DNA from: Amborella trichopoda | Taxonomy: Eukaryota > Streptophyta > Magnoliopsida > Amborellales > Amborellaceae | Assembly (NCBI RefSeq): GCF_000471905.2 | Contig: NW_006499535.1 | Location: 419,459-483,458, forward strand | DNA length: 64,000 nucleotides | Direction: 5' to 3' | Part shown: in pieces, positions 10,601 through 21,599 of the stretch | How positions within the stretch are numbered: position 1 is the stretch's first letter | Layout of the letters: every line of letters starts with the position of its first letter | Position numbers and translations under genes: made by a program | Notes under the pieces: model-generated | Seen by the model: the letters and a program-made list of their open reading frames with translations, nothing else | Told to the model about the DNA's origin: nothing | Database searches by the model: none

Positions 10601-11290
10601 AAGGGACAAGTCTAGCACTGTCACGGTAGTCTCGTCGTCAAGCAATATTGCTGTCGTACCGGTCTGAGTTATCGTGCTCCTCTTACTGCCACATCGAACT
10701 AACCGTTGTGACAGGTTGGTTGGTGCTGGTGTTCTGTCGTTTAGTAGTACTGCTGTCGGTCGGTCTACATTACCGTACCCGTCTTGCTACCACGACAGGT
10801 CAATCATCATGCCAATGTAGCCACTGTGCTAGGCTAGTCACCTGGTCAAATGTCTCATTCTTTTCTTTTCTTCTCTCTTTTTCCTTCTTCCATCCCTCAT
10901 CTCATCATTTCTTCTCTTTTCTCCTTTGAATGTGCACGTCTTGTGTACATTCACCCAAAGACAAGGTGGGGCCGGCCCACTTGTCTCGTAAAATTAACCA
11001 TGTGTGTGTGATTGTAGAAATTGGAGAATACAAGACAAGGGAGGTGATTCAGAACCAGTTGTAAAACTGGGAGGCTTTCTTTGTGATCTAAGAGGGCACC
11101 CACGCGAGCCAACTCGAGTAAGTCTCGAACCCACCTTAAATTCCTCTCTTATTGGTTGGTATACTTGCTCTCGCTCTTGAGCGAGGTTCCCGAGAGAGAG
11201 ATCTCAAAGTCCTGGCTTCTCCTGAAACCCGAGACACGTGCCGCCAAATCATCCAGATTTTGAGGGCAAGATCGAGGTACTTAATTAGCT

Positions 11291-11310
11291 TGGCGACTCC
11301 ATTGGGGACT
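11291..11310 (+). promoter_or_regulatory. Primer binding site, tRNA-Arg type (element A)
   Basis: TGGCGACTCCATTGGGGACT follows the LTR end. Its first ten bases complement the 3' end (GGAGTCGCCA) of plant tRNA-Arg, as I recall that tRNA. A tRNA-Arg PBS is usual for Tat/Ogre elements. Decayed versions are at 31695, 48754-48735 (minus) and 52970. Confidence 0.8.
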
Positions 11311-12690
11311 TACTACCCTTTCGTCGGATCGTCCTTGTTCGACTAATGTCTCCTTTGTTTTTCTGTTTTCACACACTACATGGATTTTGGGTTCTTTGAC
11401 CTGTTTATCTGAGTCGAGGATTTTCTGATCCCTACATACACGAACTTCCCCCGGGAACAAGTTCCTCAAACTTCCTTCCCAACTTTTCTTTGATTAAAGA
11501 CCCAATGTCTACCTCCCAGGTCTTAACCTGGATAGGAGTGAGGAGGGACTTAAAGGTCTTTAATCCTCATCTCTTCGCCTTGGTGGAACTTCCATCAAGG
11601 TGCCCTGCATTGGTAGCACATCTGCTGCCACTCACAACATGCACCCTTTCACCGGCAAGTCACTTGTCGGTCGCATTGCCGAGGTACACCGAAAGGCTGC
11701 CTAGTCCCTTTCTGTAAAAGGCAAGGAAGTTGCCATTGCTTTTGTGGGTCACCGTAAGGCTTCCCCCCACATTCCTCTACCACCACGAGTCTCTATGACT
11801 AGAGACTCAACACATCGAGGAGCTTGGGGCCGCCACCTCACGCACACACACACTAAGGCTCTTGGGTCATCTACTCGAGTCACACCTCAGGGAAGCCCTT
11901 GTGCTACCTACGCATCCAGGATCAGGCCTTCTTGGACTGAAACCTGTGTGCATGCATATGCATCTCATTGCTCGGAGCAATGCCATTGCAACGCCAACCC
12001 AAGCACACAGAAGACGACCTCTTTGTCCTTCCTCTCAGCACACACTTGCACACCCTGTAAGAGGTAGGCTTCCACCTGTTCCCTTACAGACATGTGCTCG
12101 CGTTCTCGACCTCCTAAGGCCAGACCACCTGTTCAAGCCCTGGCTGACCCCCAAGTCACTCGAAATGCTACTTCAAGGGGATTACACACGCCACCTTCCA
12201 AGACGACTGCTTTCTCCTGACTCAGACATCATCGAGAGCCGCTCCCCTCTTCTTCTGCCCTTTCTCCTCCCCGACGGAAATCTCAAGACCTGGTACTTCA
12301 AGGTTTTCCTTAAGAGCACCATCCTCAGTCAGCCTCATTAGGTCCTCCATGCCTCTGAAGCCCACAAAGGAACTCGGGGCAAAGGTCTGATGATTGATGA
12401 AGTTCTTCAACTTCCAAGGCAGCAACCCAAGCTTGCCCTCGTCTAAAGTCCACATTTGCTGCCCCATCTCATGGACACTGCCCTCTCAAGCTTTAAAGGC
12501 AGGACAACCTCAACCCCAATCTCAGTTCTGGAGAGAGGTCTATTGCAATCTAAAGCTCAAGCAAGACAAAGAACTGCAGATACTAATTAAGGAGCCGACC
12601 AGAAAAGTTGGGGTACCCCGCTTCAAAGGTCTTCGACCTCAAAACCCCTTCTACCCTCTTCAAATCACAAAGACAGAAGAAGAGGTATGA
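11311..12690 (+). other. Leader between PBS and gag of element A
   Basis: About 1.4 kb with no long ORF. Similar leaders follow the PBS in B (31715-33130) and D (48734 to about 47531) and recur at 51850-52400 and 52990-54340. Conserved blocks include 'aagacctggtacttcaaggt' (near 12285) and 'ctcatgg...tcctccat'. Short ORFs at 11490-11717, 11744-12067 and 11862-12341 shift frame between copies, so I do not call them genes. It may hold packaging or splicing signals. Confidence 0.65.
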
Positions 12691-12702
12691 GAATCCTGCA
12701 CA

Positions 12703-14105
12703 GTGGTTAGTGTCATAGAAGACGACCCAACTACCCAGCAGCCACGATCCCAAGACCGTCAAGAATCAACCCTCATACTCTCGGCATACAAGAGTCGAGT
12801 CCAGTCGGGGCATGCTAACCGATCTGCCACATGGGCCCGTCAATCTCAAAAGCCCTCAAATGCGCCTAAGGCTGATCTCCTTGGAGAAACGATCAACATA
12901 ATGGTTGCAAACGAACCTGGTGACTCTCAAGAAGAGCGCATGAATAGGTTCGAAGACATGGAGGGGGCACAATGATGAAGAATATTGATCACATAGATGA
13001 TGTGCTGCACTCGGCTAACCATGAGGCCAACTCCTGTCACTCAGATGATGCACCTTCAAGGGAGCCTCTTCCCTCTGCCTCACAGGACAATTCTGTCCCT
13101 CACCCCATCTCACAAGCAGACATCGATGCTATGGTGAATCACAGCCTAGAGAACAGACAAATCTAGGGAATACAGGGTGCGACGCTTTATCAAAAGCCAT
13201 ACCCTTCGTACATTGATCCGGTGTCATTTCCCTCTAACTACAAGAAAGGGAAGTTTCCCCTGTTCAATGGTACCACCTCCCCGCACCAGCATATCGCTCA
13301 CTTCCAAGGAGCATGTTGAGAGACATCATCTGACGAAAGACTCCTACTACGTCAGTTCGTTGAAATCCTTGATGGCTCGGCTTTTCAGTGGTATGCTTGG
13401 CTTCCCCCAAACTCAGTACATAGTTGGGAGGAAATGGAGAAACTATTCCATAAACACTTTTATGAGGTTGAGAGAGAGGTTCAAACCATCAAACTTCTCA
13501 CATTGACCCAAGATCTAGATGAACCCGTAGATCAATTCATAGCAAGGTGGAGAGATTTGGCTGCTCGTCATCCCAATCCCATGCCTGAGAAGGAAGCAGT
13601 TCAGACTTGTGTGCGAAACCTGCGACCTTCGACCTCCATGTCGAAGCTGATCTCTAAGTCAGTTCGCATAGAGAGTCTGTCACGCCACGATGGTGAGTCA
13701 CAACAACAGTCCTCAAGCTTGGGAAACAATCGAGGCAATGGTAGTTCTCGAGCCAACGCTCGGGGCAACCAACAAAAAGAGGTAATCAATGTAGCAATTA
13801 CCGTCAGTGATCCAAAGAAGGCTGCCTCTTAGACTTTGGACCTCTCCAAAGGGGTAAGCACAGCAAAGTTAGGGCCCCTGGCAGGCAAACAACAATCGTC
13901 ATACAACCAGGTACCCCCACCTTCAAACCTTAACCAAGATTACTATTGGACGAGACATCATAACAAGGTTTATCATTTTGAAAAGGATTGGGTTCCCACA
14001 CTGCTCCGACTATTGCTGGAACAGAACATGATTGAGCTGCCCAAGATCAAGTTTCTGTGTCAAGCTGTTCTCGATACGCATGCAAGATACTATGCTTATC
14101 ATTGA
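12703..14105 (+). pseudogene. gag of element A
   Basis: The frame begins MVSVIEDDPTTQQPRSQDRQ. Downstream the capsid core (retrotrans_gag type) is split between frames: PSYIDPVSFPSNYKKGKFPL near 13200-13255, FNGTTSPHQHIAHFQ near 13262, FQWYAWLPPNSVHSW near 13382-13425, then 13434-13832 (132 aa) with EMEKLFHKHFYEVEREVQ, PVDQFIARWRDLAARHP and VRNLRPSTSMSKLISKSVRIE. The next part (13836-14105) contains NKVYHFEKDWVPTLLRLLLE. Stops occur at 12973, 13164, 13317 and 13830. The same modules, in the same order, are seen in B (33137-34500) and D (47530-46380). Confidence 0.88.
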
Positions 14106-14888
14106 ATGGTAAACCACTCCACATAACAATGCTACACACTTAAAGATCTCATTGAGGCTTTGATAAAAAAGGGTCAGATCAAGCTCGAAGAACTTAAGAA
14201 AGCATTAGGGGTAGCAGAAGTGCCTCACGTAGTGATAGTTCAAGAGGAAGATGAGGCACCCAACATGCTTTCCACCTTGTTTGCCATGATGCTTCAAGAA
14301 GGCCTCATCACGTCGAAACCAACAAGAGAATCCAAGCATTGAACTCGAGGAGCCTAGGTCTCTGGTGTCCATATCATCAGATATCGGGGCATGACCTGAG
14401 CAAATGCTCTGGCTTCCACGAGCTATTAGCAAAGAAAATGCAGAGAGGCCAAGAAGTTGGTGACATTCCAAATAGAGATCCCCAAAACTCTCCTCCATTC
14501 GTACAAGAAGACCCCTCGACCTAAGACCCGGGAAATGATAATCCGGACCCTCTTCTAGCCTTCTTAGAGGCGATGCTCCAACAAGGGCTTGTCACTCTTA
14601 AGCTTGCAAGGCAGCCCAAGCACCTCGCTCAAGGGATCGAGAATCACTGGTGCCCAAACCATTAGATGTGGGAGCATGAGCTAAACGAATGTTATGGGTT
14701 CGAAGCTGTGGTTGGGGAAAAAGTCTAGGCAGGTCACATTGCTTATGATGAACGCCCACAAGTCGATACTTCCACTTAGGAGAGTTTCACAGGACAAGAC
14801 TCCCATGATGAAGCCTCTGATCCCGTTGAACCCTCGACTTCCCAACCATGGAAAGTCCATCACGGGCAGAGCAGGCTCAAATCTTTAA
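14106..14888 (+). pseudogene. gag C-terminal region with repeated CHHC blocks (A)
   Basis: The order is a TLKDLIEALIKKGQIKLEEL helix (about 14140-14205), then MLSTLFAMMLQEGLITSK followed by WCPYHQISGHDLSKCSGF (about 14361-14415). The module then repeats as LLAFLEAMLQQGLVTLK ... WCPNHQMWEHELNECYGF (about 14555-14705) with frameshifts. The core is C-x2-H-x5-H-x4-C, a zinc-knuckle-like variant. It ends with PSTSQPWKVHHGQSRLKS (about 14830-14885), which recurs at 18675-18725. The number of copies differs among elements. A metal-binding role is inferred from spacing only. Confidence 0.65.
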
Positions 14889-15648
14889 AGCGAGAAGCGA
14901 TTTGTCAAGCTAGGGCTGTTCACAAACCTAGCAAGACGGACGAAGCACCTCCAAAGGTGACTAGAAGAAGACGTGCACCAAGGGCTGCTCACTAGAAGAA
15001 CAAGGTTCCTCAGCCATTGGTTGAGCCAGAATTCCTCAGGCCTCTTCCTCCCTTGCCGACTTTAAAAGACTTCATCCCCGTTGCCACCGACCTCATTCCT
15101 TCGTCTCATCAAGAGGATACCCCTGAGTCATCTCTTACTCGGGGCACGTCCAATGAGGGTGACGATGTTAAAAGCACTCCCCAACAATCTAAGCAAGGAA
15201 AAGACCTGAAAGACCCCCTGCACACGTCCAACTCTAGTGATGATTTAAAAAGCTACCCAGATGGGTCCAATGTGGGGAACGACCTTAAAAGTCCCTCACC
15301 TACTGACCCTTTTCCTTCTTTTTCTTCTTCTTATTCTTCTTATCCTTCTTCTTCTATGTCTCTACAGGTACAACCTTGAAATGTCCAGACTTTGAGGTTC
15401 TTCATAGGGAGCTCGGACGAATCAATATAAGCAGGATGCACTAGAGGCGGCTGAAAAAGACGTTGGCCTAGGCGGCTTGATTCTTAACAGGGGCTGACGC
15501 CTTGGTGGCTTAAGCTAAGTCAGAGCCATCCTCTTCTACCAGGAAGCACAAGAAGTCAAATTAAACCCTAGTGGCCTCTTGAGTTTGACTTTGAACAGAG
15601 ACTGAGATAATCAAGGGGTAGAAATTTTATTCTCTGGAAGCTTGCCAC
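14889..15648 (+). pseudogene. gag-protease linker (A)
   Basis: The 15017-15379 frame contains PLPPLPTLKDFIP, then a Ser/Asp-rich stretch with repeated (G)DD(V/L)K(S/D) units made from 'gacgatgttaaaagc', then a Ser/Tyr-rich tail made from 'ttcttcttc'. The same repeat, about 60-70 bp per unit at DNA level, is present at 19010-19250, 51740-51850 and on the minus strand at 1000-1130. From 15380 to 15648 only stops and short fragments are seen. Low-complexity spacer without recognised function. Confidence 0.6.
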
Positions 15649-16149
15649 TTGGTGAGCATGGGTCAAATGAGCCTAAGGTTGAGGAAAATGCTGACACCTC
15701 CACCTCAGAAGCCAGGTATCCTGAAGTTCCATAGTCCTCCACTTCTCTCTTACCCAAATAACTCGATCAATTTACCCATCCTCCAACTCCCTAGGCTCCT
15801 TCATCACCCAAATACCATGGACAATCCACCAATCTTTCAATTCCCTGGAATGCCGCTGGTCCTATATACCCAGCCATCTCCTAAGCTTCAACCTCAAACA
15901 TCCACTCAACCTACTCAAACCAAGCCGGCTGCACAATCAAGCCAGCCAGCAACCCCGAATAAACCTCCTCTACTTAAGCCTGCTCCTCAACCCATCATAC
16001 CACCCAAATTAGTGGCAGGATAGGGAGTACAAAAGGTTGATGAGGAAAAGGTGAAGTATGATGTGATAGGGCACCTAAGGAAGCTTCCATCCCTTCTCAA
16101 TATCTATGATACTCTCATGCTCTCAAGGGATTACCGTATGGCTCTGGTT
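15649..16149 (+). pseudogene. Pro/Gln-rich spacer before protease (A)
   Basis: An open frame at 15649-16023 (124 aa) is rich in Pro, Gln and Thr (for example PSPKLQPQTSTQPTQTKPA). It is followed by KYDVIGHLRKLPSLLNIYD, the block that precedes protease in this family; B has LIGHLRKLPTLLSIYDALML at about 55130-55190. D shows the same spacer on the minus strand near 44450-44640. Probably an unstructured linker. Confidence 0.6.
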
Positions 16150-16998
16150 CAGGCTCTCTCCAATCTATAGGTGTATGAGACCGAAGTGGAACCCATTGAG
16201 GTGGACCCATCAATCTTGAGCGGATGTATGGCAATCACCTTCTTAGAGGATGATTTACAATTGAGAGAAAAATTTCACAACCGCCCTCTCTTTGTGACTG
16301 GTGAGTAACATGCATGCCCCATCAATCGAATGGAGGGTCAACAGACAACCTTTTCTCAAGGAGAATCCTCACTCGTTTGGGATTAAGGTTTGAGGATCTC
16401 AGTCCAACTCATATCACAATCTAGGGGTTCAACAAGTCAGGAGAGAAGCCGGCTGACACCGTCCACCTTCATCTTAAGATCAAGGAATTAAACGATTATG
16501 CCCAATTTCATGTGATCGTCATCGTCACATCTTACAACATCCTTCTCAGCCGCCCGTGGCTCCATGATCAGGAGGTGGTTCCATCCACATTGCATCAGTG
16601 CTTCAAGCATAGCCGAGATGGGAGACAATATATGGTATATGCTGATAGAAGACCGTTTTCCTATAACCCAAATTCACTATGCTGATGTCAAGTACTACTT
16701 CACAGATTCGGTGTCACCCCAAAAGTCAAATGATGGTGATCTGGAGTCTGTAAGGAAGACAGAACCCTCGCCTCATGAAGAAGTCGAAGATATTGGGAGA
16801 ACACTCGTGAGCATGTTTATAGAGGAAGAAAGACAAGGCAAAACTCTCCCTCTAACTCCCATTCATCCCAGTATGGCATCACCCATCATCCTTGAGGAAA
16901 CTCCATCTTCTCTTGAAGATGAGGTTTCCCCCTCTTTTGTTAGTTCTGAGCCACTTGCGCAAGAAGAAGAACTAGAAGTCACTCCTGAGATTGAGTAG
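16150..16998 (+). pseudogene. Aspartic protease of element A
   Basis: The region encodes the retropepsin-like domain, out of frame in places. The N-terminal part matches YETEVEPIEVDPSILSG; the flap and C-terminal part read VIVIVTSYNILLSRPWLHDQ (about 16515-16575), the usual SYNILLGRPWLH box, followed by the VVPSTLHQCFK block. The active-site D(S/T)G region near 16320-16370 is damaged by frameshifts. The 16564-16998 frame (144 aa) then runs through YADVKYYFTDS into an acidic tail. B (55388-55705) and D (44182-43829) are the matching copies. Confidence 0.75.
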
Positions 16999-17137
16999 GT
17001 CATGGGGACATAATTCCCAGCTCCAAGGGTCACCTACACGCCAGACCATTAGAAAGTCCTGCATGTCCCCATTGCACTATTGGAAGCAGAATTAACGCAT
17101 CAACGACCCCCAAAGTTTTTGTGTTTCCCTGATTCTA

Positions 17138-17509
17138 TTGGGAAGGGCAGTTAAGGAAAGGACAACCCTCTTATCCTCAAGAGCAGGATCTTTTGACGGA
17201 GTTAAGAAGCGAGGTTCACATTCTCACCTAAAGAAGTTCGTACCTGAAACTAAGAGCTATGATGGGCTTAGAGTGAATGCATCTCGAATAGAAGCCAAAG
17301 CTCCACCTGATTGGACTATTTATAGCGATCAGGCTCATCACATTATGAGAACGATGAACTATGAGCCTATGTCCAATCGAACATTAAGGGGAGAAGAAAC
17401 AACTGCTGCCCCATTCAAGGTCATCGAAGCTACATCGACTTGTAATAAAACAAAGCAAGGTGTAGGGTATCCCTCCACCCCCCATTCCATGAAGGGGCAA
17501 GAACAATAA
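17138..17509 (+). pseudogene. Post-protease spacer, last sense module of A
   Basis: The 123-aa frame contains FVPETKSYDGLRVNASRIEA, APPDWTIYSDQAHHIMRTMN and PFKVIEATS, ending GVGYPSTPHSMKGQEQ and a stop at 17507. D has the same module on the minus strand (43298-42996), ending MKGQKQ. B has it within 56550-57221, where it continues through GIGYP into the RT. So in A and D the reading frame stops at the point where autonomous copies go on to RT. The antisense ORF ends tail to tail about 85 bp away. Confidence 0.75.
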
Positions 17510-17593
17510 ACAAAAAGAAGAATGGAATCATGCAGCAAAATGCAGCAAGATGAAACAAAAAGAAGCATTTTATTCATGAATCCAAATTTTTTA

Positions 17594-18480
17594 CTAGTGG
17601 CGGCATACAATGAAAGTAAAAAAAAAGACAAAGAAGGACATTTTATTACTATTGCCCAAAACATTTGTGAAGATGTTCGTTGAATCTTCAAGACTAAGCC
17701 TATAATGGTTCTGTTGTGTCCATTTGATTTCATCCTTCATAGCCGCCGCCTGGAGAAGGGCAAACCTTCTGACCAAAGGGGGATATTCTCTGTGCACCAG
17801 CTAAGGAGAAAATGGGTCTTTTCCTACCTCATAGGTTGTAGTAAGTAAGCCTTCCAAATCCTTGATGTTGCGTTCAAGGATCGCTATGTCATCCTCATTT
17901 TCAAAACATGTGATTTTTTTAAATATCAAAGGAATCTCCGAAGCAAGATCTCAAAATCTGAATGGACAAACTGTCACATGAGCAAGTTAGTCTTAAGGTT
18001 ATTCAAGTGCGCCGTTGCACGATGGGTGAGAGTCAAAATTCCCAAGGAGGAACCTAAATAAAGGCTTAATAGAAGGATACTTCTCAATATAAGTTAATTC
18101 TTCTAAATCCAGAACTGCCGTAGTCCGTTGAGCTATTCCGTCACTTTCTTTTTGAACAAGTCTGCACAGGGGACATTGAAGTTTGTGAGATTGTCTATCA
18201 GCCTCTTCGCAAAAAATGGGAACATGATCAACTCGAAGATAAAAGCCCGGCTGAAAAGCTGATAAGCGGCTCTAAGAAGATCACGTCCATTGTCCATATA
18301 AACATTACGAGGATTGAGCCTGGTAACCTGTATAGGGAAAGGCATCATGGCCTGTGATATGACAAAGCCTACGTGAATGCGCCAAACAAGAGGATGAATA
18401 AATTGTCTCGAGAAGGACGTAACTACAAAAGCTGAACCTATGATAGGTTCCCTTCAAGCAGAACGCGACCAGATATGCGG
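17594..18480 (-). pseudogene. Antisense ORF (aORF) of element A
   Basis: This lies on the strand opposite gag and protease. The N-terminal part (about 18430-18133) reads IHPLVWRIHVGFVISQAMMP then QVTRLNPRNVYMDNGRDLLR and PCADLFKKK. The C-terminal part reads CFENEDDIAILERNIKDLEG (about 17920-17860) and MHREYPPLVRRFALLQAA (17797-17744). Both match the antisense ORF of D (42121-42834) block by block. Several stops and frameshifts lie between. Extra ORFs, often antisense, are described for Tat-lineage elements between pol and the 3' LTR; its function is unknown. No promoter is seen upstream because 18548-19986 has replaced that region. Confidence 0.72.
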
Positions 18481-18506
18481 CCTCGATTTAACTTAATGCT
18501 TTGTCT

Positions 18507-18536
18507 TTCGAACCTTAGTACGAGAGAAGGTTCGAA
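18507..18536. repeat. Perfect 10-bp stem inverted repeat at module junction
   Basis: TTCGAACCTT (18507-18516) and AAGGTTCGAA (18527-18536) flank a 10-base loop. It sits exactly where antisense-ORF homology ends and the second gag-linker copy begins. Confidence 0.75.
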
Positions 18537-18547
18537 GGGGGCACTTC

Positions 18548-19986
18548 ATGGTTAAAATATCAGTCCCTTTTCCTAAAGGTAACACTCAAGACCCTGGTCT
18601 GCCAACACAAGAGGTCACCCAATCACAGATCTCTTATGAAGGTGCGCCACCTAAGTCTTCTGATTCGAACGAACCCTCAACTTTCGAGCCCTGGCAAATT
18701 TACCAGGGACGAAACATAATGAAATTCATAAAAAGGGAAGCAGTTTTCCCAGTAAAGCCAGCTCCTAAGTTGTGCGATTCCGGTTGGCCTGTGTCCGTTC
18801 ACAAAAGCAGTAAAAGGAGACGACCACTAAAGGCCGCTCGCTGAAGGATGAGCGTCCCTCGACCCCAGACTGAGGTAGCATTCCTTGCACCGATTGCTCC
18901 ATTACCAGCATTGTGGGATTTCTTCCCCGAGTCAGTCGCGTCTGCCGACCAAGACCCACAGTCCGGTCAAGAGGGCATTCTTAAGCACTCCTCTACTTAG
19001 GCTCCTGAAATGTCCGACAAGGGTGACGACATTAAAAGCACCCCTCAATGATCCAAGTAAGGTAAAGACCTTAAAGATCCCCTGCATACGTCCAACAAGG
19101 GTGACGACATTAAAAGAACCCCCTAATGGTCCAATCAAGGTAAAGACCTAAAAGATCCCCTGCACACGTCTAAGTCCGGTGACGACGTTAAAAGCTACCT
19201 GGTTCGGTCCAACTTGAGTGATGACCTTAAAAGCTCTTTCCCTTCTTCTTCTACTATCACTGATCCTTTTACCCCTTCTTCTTCTTCTAACACGTCTTTT
19301 GCAAGTCTAACTTTTGAATGCCCAGACTTTGAGGCTTTTGACAAAGAACTAAAAAGCCACAACATTAGCAGAAGGAATGGAAAACATCTGAATAAGACGA
19401 TGGTCCAAGCAGTTGGGTTCTTGACAGTCACCAACACCTTGGCGTCTAGAGCCAACAAGAAGTCTCCTCCCATTATTGATGAGCTTATCGAGCTACACAG
19501 GGACCTTTAGCTTGAGAAATCCTGGTGGCCTCCTGACCTTGAGCTTCAGCTCGAACCTTGGCTGAAAGAGTTGAGAGGGCAAAGCTTCCACTCTCATGAA
19601 GCATGTCACATGGTGCAGATCTCTCGAGGAGTCGTCGAGGCTGATCAAATTGACCTAAGGTCAGGGAGGAAGTTGCAGCCGCTCATGTTGAAACCTCAGT
19701 AGAACAAACTCTTGAAGTATCCCAATCACGAAGTGCCACCGACTCCACCCCTTATTCTCCGGTCTATGGGACTGAAGCAGTGCTACCCCTCGAGATCCAA
19801 GTCCCCTCGCTTTGCGTCGCCATACATCATGGTATGACTGAGGAGTAAAAGGTTAAACTTCATTATCAGGAGTTGGATACACTCGACGAGAGGTGGTTTA
19901 AGGCCCAAAAAAATCTTGAACTCCATCGGGGTAAGATGAAATGAGCTTTTCACAAGTCAGTCGAAGTCTGTTCCTTCACTTGCAGT
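18548..19986 (+). pseudogene. Second gag-linker/pre-RT module copy, 3' part of A
   Basis: The 18548-18844 frame contains PSTFEPWQIYQGRNIMKFIK, matching PSTSQPWKVHHGQSRLKS at about 14830. At 18860-18960 a decayed LPTL.DF.P block follows, then the 'gacgacattaaaagc' repeats (19010-19250). The 19214-19510 frame (98 aa) contains FECPDFEAFDKELKSHNISR. After 19510 come ELQLEPWLKELRGQSFHSHE and ACHMVQIS, the pre-RT block seen in H and B. It is a direct duplicate of modules already present at 14830-15420. It ends at the LTR of C. Confidence 0.65.
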
Positions 19987-20654
19987 AGGTTAAGTGACTC
20001 GATCTCGCCCTTCAGATCTGGATGATCTTGCAGCACGCGTCTCGGGTTTGGAGAAACTCGGGGCTTGAGATCGCTCTCTAAGGAACCTTGCTCAAGAGCA
20101 AGGGCAAGTATAGCAACCGATGAGGGAGGAATTTAAGGTGGGTTCGGGACTTACTCGGGCTGGCTTGCGTGGGCACCCTCTTAGATTAGGAAGAAAGCCC
20201 CCCAGTCGTATAACTGGTTCGAAATCGCCTCCCTTGGCTTGTATTCTCCTGTTTCTACAATCAGACACATGGTTTATTTTACAAGACAAGTGGGCTGAGG
20301 GACCCCAACTTATCTTTTGGTGAATGTACACATGTCAAAGGAGAAAAGAGAAGAAATGATGAGGGTTGAGAGAAGGAAGAAGAGAGAAGAAAACAAGAGA
20401 AAGAGGCACTTGACGGGGTGACTAGCCTAACATGATGGCTAGATTGGCATGACGATTGACCTGATGTGGTAGCAAGACGGGCACGATAATGCGGACCGAC
20501 ACAGTGCCAGTACTACTCGACGACAGAACACCAACACCAACCAACCTGGCACAACGACAAGTTCGACGTGGCAACAAGATGGGCACAATAACTTCTATCG
20601 GCATGACAACAGTACTGCTCGACGACGAGACTACCGTGACAGTGTTAGACTTGT

Positions 20655-20965
20655 CCCTTGGTCAAATGAGAGAGGAAGAAGAATAAGAAAGTGGGAGATA
20701 AGGGATAAGAAAAGCAGAGAGAGAAAGAGAGAGAAAAGAAGAGAGAAAAGAAAAGAGAGAAGAGAAGGAAAAGAAAGAGAAGATGAAGAAGAAAAAAATA
20801 GAGTAGAGAAAAGAGGGAAAGAAGAAGAGAAGGGAGAAGATGAGAAGAGGGATAAAGAAGAGAGAGAAAGAAGAGGGAAGAGAAGAGAGAATGAAGAGAG
20901 AGAAGAGAAGAGAAGAGAGAAGAGAGAAGAGAAAAAAAACGAGAAGAGAAGAGAAAGAAAAGCAT
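20655..20965 (-). repeat. ~300-bp purine-only tract in LTR of C
   Basis: On the plus strand about 300 bases are almost all A and G ('gagagaaagagaga' variants), broken by only a few pyrimidines. It mirrors 10405-10600 of A. Mirror symmetry in parts makes triplex formation possible. Confidence 0.85.
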
Positions 20966-21599
20966 GGTCGATAATAGACTTTCGATGTCCATGACAGAGA
21001 AAGTGGAGAGAGAAAGAACATGAATGGCAATGGACTTTCACCATCCATGATAGAGAGAAGATGAGAGTGAAAACATAGATGATGATGGACTTCCACCGTC
21101 CATGAAAGAGGAAAGAGGAGAGAAAAAGAATATGGACAGCGATAGACTTTCTCCATTTATGACAACGATAGATACGAGAATGAAAAAGGAATGTCATACG
21201 CGGTGACGATCATCATCATGCACCACATGGGAAAGGGGAATTTGGACAAAGGCCCGACCCGCCACTCGGGTTAAGGCCTGGTTCACTGCACATAATTTTA
21301 AAAGATAAAGGAAGATTGAGAACGTCATACACTGCGATGAGCATCGCCATGCACGATTGGAGAGGAGAGAGAAAAGGAATATCAAGGTGAGAGAAAGAAA
21401 GACACAAAGCGAGAGTTTTAGGAAAGAAAGAAGAAAAGGAAAGTAGAGAGAGAAGGAAGGTGAACAGTGAGAGATGAAAGAGAAGAAGAAAGAGAAAAGG
21501 AAAGTGAGAAGAGAGATTATGAAAGAGTCAAAGGAGAAAGAAGGAAAGAGGGAGAAAGATATTAAGAAAGAGAGAAGAAGAATAAGGAAAGAAGAGAGA

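Larger units (their letters stand above)
7562..11286 (+). repeat. 5' LTR of element A (family 1, ~3.7 kb)
   Basis: It starts TGCTTGAAGACATTTT, matching TGTTTGAAG at 28707 and TGTTGGAAG at 61674, and ends just before the Arg PBS at 11291. It aligns in the same orientation with 28707-31690 and 61674-64000. It aligns in reverse with 19987-23689, 34974-37166 and 48758-51365. The first 1.2 kb (U3) is ordinary mixed sequence, then come a TATA box, a poly(A) signal, a hairpin array and a pyrimidine-rich zone. No protein gene is credible in it; ORFs such as 9288-9746 are low-complexity CT translations. Confidence 0.88.
7562..19986 (+). mobile_element. Element A: Tat-like gypsy, non-autonomous type, plus strand
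   Basis: The order is 5' LTR (7562-11286), tRNA-Arg PBS (11291), non-coding leader, gag, gag-C repeats, linker, protease, pre-RT spacer and an ORF on the opposite strand (17594-18480). No RT, RNase H or integrase lies between protease and the antisense ORF, the same plan as element D. After the antisense ORF comes a second copy of the gag-linker module (18548-19986) instead of the expected 3' region. The minus-strand LTR of element C starts at about 19987. No 3' LTR of A is in the window. Confidence 0.8.

Noticed and set aside
20631-21197. 188-codon ORF (minus) and neighbouring Ser/Phe/Leu ORFs
   Set aside because: Translation of a purine-only DNA tract; all frames are open because stop codons are rare in such sequence.
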